DNA from: Heracleum sosnowskyi
Lineage: Eukaryota > Streptophyta > Magnoliopsida > Apiales > Apiaceae
Length of the DNA stretch: 64,000 nucleotides
Assembly: GCA_030848705.1 (NCBI GenBank)
Contig: CM061238.1
Coordinates: 32,394,655 to 32,458,654, forward strand
Direction of reading: 5' to 3'
A program made the position numbers and the translations under genes. The notes under the pieces were generated by a model, which saw only the letters and a list, made by a program, of their open reading frames with translations, was not told the DNA's origin and ran no database searches. The first letter of the stretch is position 1. Each line of letters opens with the position of its first letter. Below are positions 22,739 through 34,570 of the stretch, piece by piece.

Positions 22739-25700
22739 GACAATAGGAATAAAAGAGTCATATGCATCCTGGACAGTGGATGCTCAAGTCACATGACTGG
22801 TGATATAGCCCTGCAATCACATTTTGAAGAGAAGGCTGGCCCATCAGTAACCTTTGGAAATGACAACATTGGTTATACAATGGGATATGGCAGTGTTAAA
22901 TCTGGAAATGTCATTATTGAAGATGTAGCATTTGTTGAAGGACTAAAGCACAACCTCTTGAGCATTGGACAATTCACTAACAGGGGTTTCAAAGTGGAAT
23001 TTGATGAAGATCAATGTCTAATCTCTAAAAGGGGAAGTGGTGAAGTTGTTTTGACTGGTGTGAAGAAAGGAAGCTTGTTTGTAGCAAATCTTAAGGCTGC
23101 AGACAAGGGAGAAATTTGTTGTTTCTACACTAAAGCCACCAATGAAGAATTTTGGTTGTGGCACAAGAAACTGTCTCACTTGAATGTTAAGGAAATGGAC
23201 TCTCTGGCTAAGAGAGAACTCATCAGAGACATGCCTTCTTTGGAGTTTGTTCAAGATGTAGCATGTGAAGCATGTCAAAGAGGAAAGATAAAAAGATCAA
23301 GTCACAAGAACAAACTGCTCAATTCAAACTCAAAACCTCTGCAGCTAATTCACATGGATCTATTTGGCCCTGTGAATGTAATGTCCCTTTCCAGGAAGAA
23401 ATATGCTCTAGTCATGGTTGATGATTATTCAAGATACACTTGGGCGGAATTCCTGTTTTCCAAGGATGAAGCTCCTCAAGTAATTATAGAGCATATCAAG
23501 AGAGTTGATAGAGAAGCACAAAGCACTGGTTCCTCTGTAGTTGCTTTGAGAAGTGATAATGGGACTGAGTTCAGAAATTCAACATTGTATGAGTTCTGCA
23601 AAGATAAAGGAATTTCTCAACAGTTTTCAGCTCCTAGAACTCCACAACAAAATGGAATAGTTGAAAGAAAGAATAGAACTCTCATTGAAGCTGCAAGGAC
23701 AATGTTATTGGATGCAAAGCTACCTACTAGCTTTTGGACTGATGCTGTTAACACAGCATGCTATGTGCAAAATAGAACATTAATCAATAAGAAGTCTGGA
23801 AAAACTTCTTACTCCTTGATGACTGGAAAAAGAGCATCCTTCAAGCATCTTCATGTTTTTGGAAGCAAGTGTTTTGTGATAAAAGATACATCTGAGCATG
23901 TTGGAAAATTTGATGTTAAGGCATTCGAAGGTATCTTCATTGGATACTCTCTGGAAAGGACAACATACAGAGTATTTGTACCTGAGCAACACAAAGTAAT
24001 GGAAAGCATGGATGTTACTTTTGATGAAAAGAAATTTCCTGGACTTTCAACAAGTGAAAAAGACAGTGTGCCATTAAGATTTGAAAATCAAGGATATCTT
24101 GAGGATTCTGAAAGTGAGGATGAAACACTTGTTCTAAATGTTCCACATGTTGAAACACATGAAATGGATGAGCTTCTTCAAACACCTGTGCAAGGAAACA
24201 CAAACACGGGAGGAGAAGAAGAGAATGCAACTGTTAATCAAAATGATCCTGAATCAAGTCAATGAGATGAACAGGGTCATACAAGAAAATGGGACAGAGC
24301 CCACACTAGGGATCAAATCATTGGTGATCCTAGTGAGGGAGTTAGAACAAGGAGAGCTACAATGAATACATGTCTGTATAGCTGCTTCCTGTCACAAGAA
24401 GAACCAAAAGTAATTGAAGAAGCTTTGAAGAATTCTGACTGGATTGTTGCTATGCAAGAAGAGTTGAATCAATTTGAGAAAAACAAAGTTTGGGAATTAG
24501 TACCACCTCCTGAAGGAAAGAATGTCATTGACACCAAATGGGTATTCAGGAACAAAATGGATGAAGAAGGTGTGGTGATAACAAACAAAGCAAGGTTGGT
24601 TGCCAAAGGATACTGTCAACAAGAAGGCATTGACTATGATGAGACATTTACACCTGTAGCTAGACTGGAGGCCATCGGGATTTTCTTGGCCTTTGCAGCA
24701 CACTCAGATTTCAAGGTATATCAAATGGATGTGAAAAGTGCCTTTCTCAATGGTGATCTTGCTAAAGAAGTGTATGTGTCCCAACCTCCTGGCTTTGAAA
24801 ATGAAGACTTCCCAGACTTTGTGTATAGATTGCTCAAGGCACTCTATGGACTCAAACAGGCACCAAGAGCCTGGTATGAAACTTTATCTCAATTTCTTCT
24901 TGAGCATCAATTCACTAGAGGTACAACTGATAAAATTCTATTCTTCAAGAAGCATCGTAATGATATCATTCTAGTTCAAATCTATGTGGATGATATCATC
25001 TTTGGCTCTTCAAATGAAAAACTCTGTCAAAGGTTCTCTAAGTTGATGCAAAGCAAATATGAGATGAGTATGATGGGAGAGTTAACCTACTTCCTAGGCC
25101 TGCAAGTAAATCAAAGGGAGCATGGAATCTTCATAAATCAATCCAAGAATGTCAAAGATCTTTTGAAGAAATATGGTTTAGAAGATTCATCCCCTGCAAA
25201 AACTACAATGTCTACTGCAATCAAGCTTGATGAAGATAAAAAGGGCAAAAGAGTTGACATCAAGGTCTACAGAGGAATGGTTGGATCTCTACTCTATCTT
25301 ACTGCTAGCAGGCCAGACATCATGTTTGCCACATGCCTATGTGCAAGGTTCCAATCTGATCCTAAGGAATCTCACATGATGGCTATCAAAAGAATCTTCA
25401 GGTATCTGAAAGGGACTCCTAATCTTGGGCTATGGTATCCAAAGGGCACTGGGTTCAACCTGGCTGGTTACACAAATTCTGATTATGCTGGATGCAGAAT
25501 TGACAGAAAAAGCACTTCAGGAAGCTGCCAATTCTTAGGTCAAAGGTTGGTGTCCTGGTTCAGTAAGAAACAACAACCCACAGCAACATCTACAGCTGAG
25601 ACTAAATATATTTTTGCTGGAAGCTGCTGTACTCAATTGCTTTGGATTAGAAATCAACTCATGGATTATGGACTAGTGATGGAGCACATTCCCCTGATGT

Positions 25701-25942
25701 GTGACAACACCAGTGCAATATCCATTGTTGCCAATCCTGTTAATCATTCTACTACAAAGCACATTGAAATAAGGTACCATTTTATTAGGGAACATGCTGC
25801 AAATGGTACTATAGCAGTCTCTTATGTTCCAACTGAGAAACAATTAGCTGGCATATTTACTAAACCCCTAAATGAAGCTATCTTCAACAGGCTAGTGAGT
25901 GAAATTGGAATGCTCAATCCTTCATTCAGTTGTTCTAAGTAA
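22739..25942 (+). pseudogene. pol of element A: protease, integrase, RT, RNase H
   Basis: Open in one frame from just after a TGA at 22730, with one internal TGA at 24263-24265. Protease: LDSGCSSHMTG at 22769. Integrase: zinc region with LWHKKLSHLN and CEACQRGK (23157-23286), then HMDLFGPV, RSDNGTEF and QNGIVERKN as the D-D-E triad. RT: KSAFLNG and catalytic YVDD at 24982-24993. RNase H: DRKSTSG, then AETKY where family members have AEAEY. The second Glu, taken as catalytic by family comparison, is Lys (codon 25604-25606). CDNTSA and the TKHIEIR region follow. The stop is TAA at 25940. The nonsense codon and lost Glu make this copy inactive. Confidence 0.88.
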
Positions 25943-26252
25943 ATATGCAAGTTAATTGTTGCAGTAGTAAATTTTCACTGTGTTTAAATGCTCTATTTAA
26001 TTGGAGTGAAAATTAGTTGAGATATGATTTATAAATATTTCAGTATTTTACTGCATATTTTTCAAATCATATTTGTTTGTGAAGTTATGAGCTTTAAAGA
26101 CATCTCTATATAGGTGACTTTGAGAGTTCACGACTTAGTTCAAATTAAACAGAGTTATATCGCAAACTGTTAAAATTGTGAGACTTCACGATATAGTTCA
26201 TTTCTTGAGTCTGCGATATAGTTCATTTCCCCACTTCGCGACACAGAATAAC
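25943..26252 (+). other. Non-coding region of element A upstream of element B
   Basis: Pol of A is followed by AT-rich sequence. From about 26105 come inverted copies of the LTR motif (GACTTCACGATATAGTTCAT at 26182-26201, CTGCGATATAGTTCATTTC after it). The target duplication ATAAC at 26248-26252 marks where element B entered. The same region of A resumes at 40760. Confidence 0.75.
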
Positions 26253-27310
26253 TGTTGGGATTTATGGGTGATAACATAGAAACAACTTAACTTTGATTGT
26301 ACTTAATTTTTAATTAAGTAGAACATACTGTCACAACCAAAGTATGTTCTTGTAATCAGTATGTAATGTTATTCTAGTTGTATAATTTGAAAGAAGTTCA
26401 CTTGCTGTGTTCAAGCCTCAAAGGGTACATATTTAGATGACAACATGAATAAAGGTTACTGTCCTAAAGCTTCGACAGTAAGATTACAAGAAGACAGAAT
26501 GTTGCAAGTCAAGACAGCATATTCACTCTGACAGCAACATTGGCGGAAGACTACGCGACAACAACTTTAGCCCTCGACAGCAAGCTTGGAAACCTCGACA
26601 GCACACTATGCGGGGAACTCGTACTGTCACCAAAAGCACATTCCTGTGACAGCAAGCTTTGTGGCAAAAGTAACTGTCTCGAGAAAGACCCTTGTTCTAA
26701 GTATCTTTCTCAGTCAAATCCCGTGACAGTTTCAATGTTCAAGAAACAGGCGTGTTGCAGTATCCCTAAGCTGCACCAAGTCTGCAAGACTATGACAGAA
26801 GCTTCAAGCACTGCAAAACAAAAGCGAATCAATTCAAGAGCAAGGTCAAGTCTTTATTTGCTGAATTGCTTAAGCTGGAAATAGAATGAATCTAGGTTGC
26901 TTTCGTTATGATGTATATCTGACATATTAGCAATTTAGGAAAGTCACATGGGTAAGACAATCTGTAAAAAGCTGCCACTTGACAATGACAGCAGCTTCAC
27001 AAACCCGTGACTGATAGTGATAGGATTAGTCTTATACCTACTGTCAATTCATTCTAGATACGAAACGAAGACAAGCAAGTGTCTTGAAGAAAATCGAAGC
27101 TCAAGAATTCTCTCTTGAGGTTATAGCAACACTTTGCAAAATAAATAAAACATTTCTTTTGTGAATCTTGTCTTCTCTATTTTACTTTTTGTGAATGCAT
27201 ACATATTATTGATAACATTAAATCTTAGTTTTAGTTGTTGAAACTGAGATTGAATTTTACCAGTATTGAATTCATCCCCCCCCCCCTTCTGCAATACACA
27301 AGGACCAACA
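26253..27310 (+). repeat. 5' LTR of element B
   Basis: 1058 bp, TG...CA, with about eight exact TGACAG/CTGTCA copies plus near matches (CGACAG). A run of 11 C lies at 27276-27286, about 25 bp before the LTR end. A stop-free stretch coding 114 residues in both LTRs lacks an ATG and I do not regard it as a gene. Confidence 0.94.
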
Positions 27311-27312
27311 AC

Positions 27313-27325
27313 TGGTATCAAAGCT
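27313..27325 (+). other. Primer binding site of element B
   Basis: TGGTATCAAAGCT follows the LTR end by two bases. It is the same initiator-tRNA-Met-like site as in element A. Confidence 0.75.
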
Positions 27326-27361
27326 TTCAGATTAACATACATATCTGAGATCCCGACGACA

Positions 27362-29719
27362 ATGCAGAAATCAAACAGTATCAAGATCCCAGCTTTTGAT
27401 AAAGAGAACTACAGCATTTGGAAAAGAAAAATCTTGTTGTTTATCAAAGCTGCGAATCCACTATACCCAAGTATACTCGAGAATGGTCCTTTCATACCAA
27501 GGAAGGAAATTGAAGCCACAACAGTAAATGGTGAGATCATTCCTGCACATTGGGTTCCCAAAGATCCCTCGAAATTTTTAGAAACTGAGAAGGAGAAAAT
27601 GGTGCTAGGTGATCACTTGCAACTCATCTTGCTCGATTCTCTCACGTTGGATAAAGCCATGTGTGGAAGTGTGATAAGCTGCACATCAGCCAAGGAGATG
27701 TGGATCAGGTTAGCCTTACTCTGTGAAGGAAGTGAAGAAGTTAAGGGCAACCAAAGGCAAATACTTATATCTCAATATGAGGCATTCATGGCCAAGCCTG
27801 GTGAAGACTTAACCTCCATGTTTGAAAGGTTCAGTAAGCTCTTAACTGAACTGCAGATACATGGCAAGTACTATGACAGAAAAGAATTGAATGTCAAGTT
27901 CTTGCTTACACTGCCTGATCATCTTGAACACAAGACAACAGCCATACGAGAAGGAAGAGATCTCAACAATATAACCTTTGAGACACTTTATGGCATTCTG
28001 AAATCGTATGAACTTGAACTCTTTCAAAAGAGAGCCATACAAAGTGGAACAAGGAACAAGATGGCTAATATGTCAAGTGCCCTAGTAGCACAGGTGCCAA
28101 GGATCACACAACCTAGTGAAGCACTACAAATCACTCAACCAACCCCCGTACAATCCTTGAAGATAGAAGAGGTTGTTGAAGATGATGAGAAAGTAGTACT
28201 ACAGTTCAAGGATGTGGAAGATGAAGACTTCTACGCTATGGAGGAACTGGAAAGCATGGACAATCCTACTATGGCTTACATGGCCAAAAAGTTCAAGAAC
28301 TTTAGGTTCAAGAAGGATAGGTCATTCAGGCCCCAAGGCCAAGCATCCAAGTTCACCAAGGGAAGCTCATCAAAGGCTGCTGTGGGAAGCTCATTCAAAG
28401 GAGGATACAAGACTGGATTTGTGGATAGATCTAAATTTAAGTGTTACAACAGTGGTGAACCTGGCCATTTTGCTACTGAGTGCAAAAGACCCAAACAGGT
28501 TCAGAGATTTGAGAAAGGAACTGGTGGATACTCTAAGAAGAATCAAGGTAGAGCCTATGTGGCTGAAGGAAAGTGTTGGGATGAGTCTGATGATGAAGAT
28601 GAAGAAGAATATGTCAACCTAGCTCTCATGGATAGCACTGATGAAGTAACATCAACATCCTCAAGTCAGGTACCTTCACTTGTCTTACTTGATATGTCCA
28701 TTGATGAGTATAAGAAAACCATTAAAGACTTAAGTGCTGAAATGTTCAATGTCTATACTAGCTTATCTGCTGCCAATGAGGAGATCACTAGGCTGAGTAA
28801 GTTAAATGAAACACTAAAGTCTGAAAATGAATCTCTTGTTCTCAAAACCAGTTCACTAGACTCTTTAGCTCAGGAGAATGCTAAACTTAAAAATGAATTG
28901 AAATGTGCTAAAGAGGTTGAGGAATTCCTGAGAAATGAGATTGCTGAAAATGAATTTAAAATCAAGGCTTATAAAAACTCATCAAAGATAGTTCAAGATT
29001 ACAATGATAAGCATACAGAAAATCAGTCAGTTGGTATAGGTTTTTCATATGGTAGAAGACCCGGAAAGGAAACTGTGATTCAAGATTGTTCTGGAAATGC
29101 TGCTGTCAAACCCACCATTCTCAAGAAAGTTAAAACTCCCATTTTCAAAGCTACAGAAATTGAGTTTGATGAAGAAGCCATGCTCATCAAACAAGAAATT
29201 CTTGATGAGGATGAAGGTGTTGACAACACATTCAAGGATGGAAAGGATACTGTCACAATCCCCAAGACAGTAAACTTACCAAGCAATCAGACAGTAAGTT
29301 CAAAAGATGCTGTCATAGTTGGCAAGACAGAATCTTCCAAAGATACTGTCAAGAATGGTTCCAAGACAGTAACTTTAAAACCTTCTGTCAAGACAGTAGG
29401 AATAAAAGATATTGTCAAGGAAAGTTCGACAGCAACTTCTGAACATACTGTCAATCCAGTAACTCCCAAGTCTAATAATAGGAATGGAAAGGTAGGAGTC
29501 AACAAAGGAAATGGATACACTAATGTCGGAGGTGCTTCTAGGAAACTATGCAATAACTGTGGATCTACTCATCACTTAACACATGTTTGTAAGAAACCAA
29601 TTAAGGAAAAGGTCAATGCAACTGAACTCAATGGTAACTTACACAGAACCCCCCTTATGCATAGAACTATGAGTGTCTGTAATAACATTGAATGTATGCC
29701 ATGCAAATTACTGCCATGA
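27362..29719 (+). pseudogene. gag of element B, 785 codons, likely frameshifted near its end
   Basis: I start at the ATG at 27362 (MQKSNSIKIPAFDKENY). Upstream codons in frame belong to the LTR. Order: gag N-terminal segment; UBN2-type core (LTSMFERFSKLLTELQ near 27810); zinc knuckle CYNSGEPGHFATEC near 28442, in which the second Cys is Ser (codon 28451-28453); acidic linker; long coiled coil (28690-29000); Lys-Asp-Thr-Val-rich segment built on CTGTCA repeats (29240-29460); second knuckle CNNCGSTHHLTHVC near 29550. The frame ends at 29717-29719, while the related C-terminal sequence continues in another frame to 29979 with a further TGA at 29926. Gag would form the virus-like particle. The Ser change probably weakens RNA binding. 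Confidence 0.82.
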
Positions 29720-29979
29720 GTACATGCTTTAACTTACCTATTCTCACTACTGAAAAATGTTCATACATAAACACTGTTGAGACTTCTGAGCCTGCTGGCA
29801 ACAGCAAAAAGGCTCCATCCACTAAGAAAAGGACCAAGTCCAATTCTAAACCTAAGTGGGTGAAAAGAGAAGTCAAACAGGAGGTTATTGATAATGCTTG
29901 TGACTTTATGACTGAAAGAAACTCATGAGACACTGAAACTGCAGGACCCAACAAGGATTGGGTACCATATGCATCTTAG

Positions 29980-32900
29980 ACACATTCTGTTTTGCAGGGA
30001 AAGAAGAAAGATCAAGTCATGTGGATCATTGACAGTGGCTGCTCAAGACACATGACAGGAGATAAAGCCCTGCTATCACATTATGTTGAGAAAGTTGGCC
30101 CAATCATAACCTTTGGAGACAACAGCAAGGGTTACACAGTGGGATATGGCTGTCTAGAAATTGGAAATGTTGTCATTGAAGATATTGCTCTTGTGGATGG
30201 ATTGAAGCACAATCTACTCAGTGTCAGCCAATTCAGTGACATGGGATTCAAGGTTGATTTTGATATGATGCTGTGTAACATCTATCACAAGAAGGATAGT
30301 AGCCTCTCTCTAAAAGGGGTTAGAAAAGGAAGCTTGTTTGTTGCTGACTTAAATTCAACAAGGAAGGATAAGGTTTACTGTTTCTACAGTAAAGCTACTG
30401 TTGGTGACAGTATGCTTTGGCACAGGAAGCTCTCACATCTCAACTTCAAAACAATGAATATTCTGATGAAGAAGGAGTTAGTGAGAGGTTTGCCCCAACA
30501 GGAATTCTATCAAGAAGGACTGTGTGAAGATTGTCAAATGGGCAAACTGAGAAGAGCTGTGCACAAGTCCAAGCAAATGAACACCAACATTGAAGCACTC
30601 AAGTTGATTCACATGGATCTCTTTGGACCAGTCAATGTACCATCAATGGCCAAGAAGAGATATGCCTTAGTAATGGTGGATGATTACTCAAGGTACACTT
30701 GGGTGAAGTTTCTAGAATCCAAAGATGAAGCTGCTCAAGTGATTATTAATCAAGTCAGAGTTCTTGATAGAACTCCAAACTCAAAAGTTCAAATCTTGAG
30801 GAGTGACAATGGTACAGAATTCAGAAATGCCACTCTTGGAAATTTCTGTAAAGATGAAGGAATTGTACAACAATTCTCTGCTGCAAGAACTCCACAGCAG
30901 AATGGAGTTGTAGAGAGAAAGAACATGACTCTCATTGAAGCAGCTAGAACTATGTTGCATGATGCCAAACTGCCAACATATTTCTGGGCTGAAGCTATCA
31001 ACACAGCCTGTTATACTCAGAACAGAACCATGATCAACAAAACTCATGCAAGTACACCTTACTGTCTGTTAACTGGAAAGAAACCTACTGTCAAATATTT
31101 TCATGTGCTTGGGAGCAAATGCTTTATGATGAAGGATAACCATGAGAAGAAAGGAAAATTTGACACCAAGGCTTTTGAAGGACTACTCATGGGTTACAGC
31201 ACAGAAAGGACTGCCTACAGAGTTTATGTTATGGAACACAGGATTATTGAAGAAAGTGTTAATGTCACATTTGATGAAACCAAGTTTCCAGGACTGCATG
31301 AAGAAGGAAAGATGCAGACATTCAGATTTGAGAATCAAGGATACTTGGAAGCTGAGGAAATTGTGGATGAAGAACCTAGCTTCACTCAAATTGTTGAAGT
31401 TGATAAAGATACTGTCAATGCCACTACTGTCAACCAAACTCCAGCTCAGTCACAGACCATAACCTCTAACATTCATGACAGTGGTGACTCTGGAGACAAT
31501 GAAGAACATGGTGGAGACAATGGGATTGGTGATCATTCAACTCAACAAACTGAAGCAAATGTTCCTGTACAGTCAAGTAGCTTGCCCAGAATCACCAAGT
31601 GGAACAAGGATCACTCAAGTGACCTCATCATTGATGACCCTAATTCTGGAGTGAGGACCAGGAACAAAGTCTCTGCTGACAGCATGTTTTCATGCTTCCT
31701 GTCTCAAATGGAACCTAAGACAATTGATGAAGCATTGTTGGATTCTGACTGGGTGATAGCCATGCAAGAAGAGCTAAATCAGTTTGAAAGGAACAATGTA
31801 TGGAAGCTAGTTCCAAGACCTAAGGGAAAGTCAGTCATTGAGACCAAATGGGTTTTCAGAAATAAGCTTGATGAAAATGGATCAGTGACAAGAAACAAAG
31901 CAAGGCTAGTAGCTAAGGGTTACTGTCAACAGGAGGGAATAGATTATGATGAGACATTTGCACCTGTTGCAAGACTTGAAGCTATAAGAATCTTTCTAGC
32001 CTATGCTGCACACTGCAACTTCAAAGTATTTCAGATGGATGTCAAAAGTGCCTTCCTAAATGGAGAATTGGAAGAAGAAGTGTATGTTGAACAGCCACCA
32101 GGGTTTGAGGATGCTGAAGTGTATGATTTTGTATACAAACTCTTCAAAGCTTTGTATGGACTAAAGCAAGCACCCAGGGCTTGGTATGACACACTCTCCA
32201 CTTTTCTCTTGGACAATCAGTTTACTAGAGGAGTTGTGGACAAGACACTTTTCTACAAACACCATGGCAAGGACATCATTCTGGTACAAATCTATGTGGA
32301 TGATGTCATATTTGGTTCAACAAATGAGAGGCTGTGTGAGAAGTTTTCCTCTCTCATGAGTAACAAATATGAGATGAGTATGATGGGAGAATTGTCATTC
32401 TTTCTGGGATTACAAATTCTTCAACAATCTGATGGAATCTTCATTTGTCAAGCTAAATACATCAAGGAACTTCTCAGAAAGTTCAACTTGGAAGATTCAT
32501 CACCTGCAAAGACACCAATGTCCACCTCAACCAGTCTGGATCTTGATCCTAAAGGGAAGAAAGTTGACTCAAGCACCTATAGAGGCATGGTAGGATCTCT
32601 CCTATACCTAACTGCTAGCAGACCTGACATCATGTTTGCTACATGTCTCTGTGCAAGGTTTCAGAGTGATCCAAAGGAGTCTCACTTAGTAGCCATCAAG
32701 AGAATCTTTAGATACCTAAAAGGCACTCCTAACCTAGGTCTTTGGTATCCCAAGAACACTGGATTTAATCTAATTGGCTACTCAGACTCAGACTATGCTG
32801 GATGCAAGATTGACAGAAAGAGTACTACTGGTAGCTGTCAATTTCTTGGTGGAAGATTGGTCTCATGGTTTAGCAAGAAGCAGCATTCAGTTTCTACCTC

Positions 32901-33240
32901 AACTGCAGAAGCTGAGTATGTTGCTGCAGGCAGTTGCTGTGCACAAATTCTATGGATGAAGAATCAACTTCTGGATTATGGTCTAGTGTTAAGTGAAATT
33001 CCTATCTACTGTGACAATGCTAGTGCCATAGCCATTTCAGACAATCCAGTTCAACACTCTAGGACAAAGCACATTGATATAAGACATCACTTTATCAGAG
33101 AGCATGTTGAACAAGGAACTGTGAAGCTGATCTATGTCCCAACTGACAAGCAACTTGCTGACATCTTCACTAAGCCATTGGATGAAGCAACCTTCAACAG
33201 GTTGGTAAGTGAATTGGGAATGCTGAACCTGGTATGTTGA
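29980..33240 (+). CDS. pol polyprotein of element B, intact
   Basis: One frame is open from the codon after TAG 29977-29979 to TGA 33238-33240, about 1086 residues, with no nearby ATG. Protease: IIDSGCSRHMTG (GAC at 30031). GAG-pre-integrase zinc region: LWHRKLSHLN and CEDCQMGK. Integrase: HMDLFGPV, RSDNGTEF, QNGVVERKN. RT: KWVFRNK, KSAFLNG, catalytic YVDD at 32292-32303. RNase H: DRKSTTGSCQFLG, STAEAEYVAAGSCC, CDNASA. All catalytic residues I know for the family are present. It would mature the polyprotein, copy the RNA to DNA and integrate it. How translation enters the frame is unclear: gag ends in a different frame and two stops precede it. Confidence 0.9.
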   Translation, partial: THSVLQGKKKDQVMWIIDSGCSRHMTGDKALLSHYVEKVGPIITFGDNSKGYTVGYGCLEIGNVVIEDIALVDGLKHNLLSVSQFSDMGFKVDFDMMLCNIYHKKDSSLSLKGVRKGSLFVADLNSTRKDKVYCFYSKATVGDSMLWHRKLSHLNFKTMNILMKKELVRGLPQQEFYQEGLCEDCQMGKLRRAVHKSKQMNTNIEALKLIHMDLFGPVNVPSMAKKRYALVMVDDYSRYTWVKFLESKDEAAQVIINQVRVLDRTPNSKVQILRSDNGTEFRNATLGNFCKDEGIVQQFSAARTPQQNGVVERKNMTLIEAARTMLHDAKLPTYFWAEAINTACYTQNRTMINKTHASTPYCLLTGKKPTVKYFHVLGSKCFMMKDNHEKKGKFDTKAFEGLLMGYSTERTAYRVYVMEHRIIEESVNVTFDETKFPGLHEEGKMQTFRFENQGYLEAEEIVDEEPSFTQIVEVDKDTVNATTVNQTPAQSQTITSNIHDSGDSGDNEEHGGDNGIGDHSTQQTEANVPVQSSSLPRITKWNKDHSSDLIIDDPNSGVRTRNKVSADSMFSCFLSQMEPKTIDEALLDSDWVIAMQEELNQFERNNVWKLVPRPKGKSVIETKWVFRNKLDENGSVTRNKARLVAKGYCQQEGIDYDETFAPVARLEAIRIFLAYAAHCNFKVFQMDVKSAFLNGELEEEVYVEQPPGFEDAEVYDFVYKLFKALYGLKQAPRAWYDTLSTFLLDNQFTRGVVDKTLFYKHHGKDIILVQIYVDDVIFGSTNERLCEKFSSLMSNKYEMSMMGELSFFLGLQILQQSDGIFICQAKYIKELLRKFNLEDSSPAKTPMSTSTSLDLDPKGKKVDSSTYRGMVGSLLYLTASRPDIMFATCLCARFQSDPKESHLVAIKRIFRYLKGTPNLGLWYPKNTGFNLIGYSDSDYAGCKIDRKSTTGSCQFLGGRLVSWFSKKQHSVSTSTAEAEYVAAGSCCAQILWMKNQLLDYGLVLSEIPIYCDNASAIAISDNPVQHSRTKHIDIRHHFIREHVEQGTVKLIYVPTDKQLADIFTKPLDEATFNRLVSELGMLNLVC

Positions 33241-34455
33241 TTTACACAGTTTTCTATAATTCCAAATTCTCTAATGAAGCTCATGACAGCAACTTCAAAC
33301 CTGCTGTCAAGAGAAGTTACTGTCTACTTGGTCTATGTCTGTTATGTGACAGCATGTGTTGATTTGACTTTTCATGTCAGTATTTTGTGCCAGTCTCATA
33401 CTTTTAAACCATGTATGACATTAATGTGGTTACTTGTTAAGTTTGAGAGATAAAAATCTGTTCCATTGGACTTTCACATCTTTTTGCATTAATCTGTAGA
33501 ATTAAAGGAGGACACGACCATTAATTACTTCTGTGGTAGTTGTATGGGTACTCTAACTGTTGACCATTAGACTTTAATCCTTAGACGGTTTTGCCTATAA
33601 ATTAACCTTAGGTTTCACCAGTCTGCTCTCAGTTTTAAAGTAAATAACAGAAAACAAAGTAGGAATTGAAGTAGGGCTAAAAAGGGGCGATAGTGAACCC
33701 GACAGTGAAGAGATTGATGAGCTCTTCGAGATGTTGTTGGACGCCATGGATGAGATAGGTGAAGAAAAGAAACAAGAAGAGGAGGCCAAGGCTCAGGAAG
33801 AAGAGAAAGAGCTTCAGGCACTTCTCAAAGAAGAAGGTCGCTCTGAAGAGGAAATTAAGGCAGAGACGTTAGAACTAGTTGATAAAATCATAGAATAATG
33901 TACTCAATGTTCTATTTTTTATGATTTTATTAATAATAAAAGTTCTTGTTTTTGTGGTTATTGAGTTTATGAAGTGTCTGTGTAATTTGCTTAATATCTG
34001 TGTTCAAACGATTACATTGCTAAATCCATAATGTGTCAATATTAAGTTAAGTATATGAATAAAGCATTCTAATAAGTTCATGACAGAACCAATTCCCAAT
34101 CGAAGTTACTGTCGTTAAGAAGGGTACTGTCGTGTGTTTCTTGACAGCAACCTTCTTGACAGCAGGAAAAGACTTTCTGTCAAGACTTGTAAAGGATACT
34201 GTCATTCATATGCGTAACGGTGACAGCAAGTTTTTGCGCAATATTTGCTGTCGCGCAAAACCTACTGTCACCATCTCTTATTACTGACAGATTGTTTCTA
34301 GCGCACAGGTTACTGTCAACAATAGTGGACCGTTGAAATTGGATATTTATCCCACGTTGGTCAGTGAATAACGGGCAGTAACTCACGTGTTTAAGAGTGG
34401 GTTAAGATACGTTCTTGAAATCCACTTTTTATGCACAAAACGTTTGAGATACCCC
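33241..34455 (+). promoter_or_regulatory. Motif-rich spacer between pol and the extra ORF region of B
   Basis: There is no convincing ORF. Copies of TGACAG/CTGTCA lie at 33280-33370 and very densely at 34080-34320 (about nine exact copies in 250 bp, plus CTGTCG forms). The same hexamer fills the LTR. A small stretch at 33700-33900 is Glu/Lys-rich in translation and ends in AT-rich sequence with a possible poly(A) region. The dense block lies just upstream of a TATA-like box, so I read it as a candidate upstream regulatory region. Confidence 0.55.
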
Positions 34456-34463
34456 TATTTATT
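34456..34463 (+). promoter_or_regulatory. Candidate TATA box for the extra ORF of element B
   Basis: TATTTATT within CCCCTATTTATTCCCC lies 115 bp before the ATG at 34571. The stretch between is rich in C, T and A, like a plant 5' leader, and lacks ATG. Element A has TATAAATA 112 bp before its corresponding ATG. Function is inferred from this shared layout. Confidence 0.5.
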
Positions 34464-34570
34464 CCCCAGTTACTCAGACATATCTTTCTCTTTCTCATCA
34501 AACTCAAGACAAAACAACTTTCTTCCTGCAAAAAGCAACTCTCTTAACTTCTTCTTTTCTTGAAATCTCA

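Noticed and set aside
26540..26884. 114-codon Cys-rich frame present in both LTRs of element B
   Set aside because: It starts at a non-ATG codon. Differences between the two LTR copies include several amino acid changes, and it lies in the regulatory LTR. Its presence twice is explained by LTR duplication.
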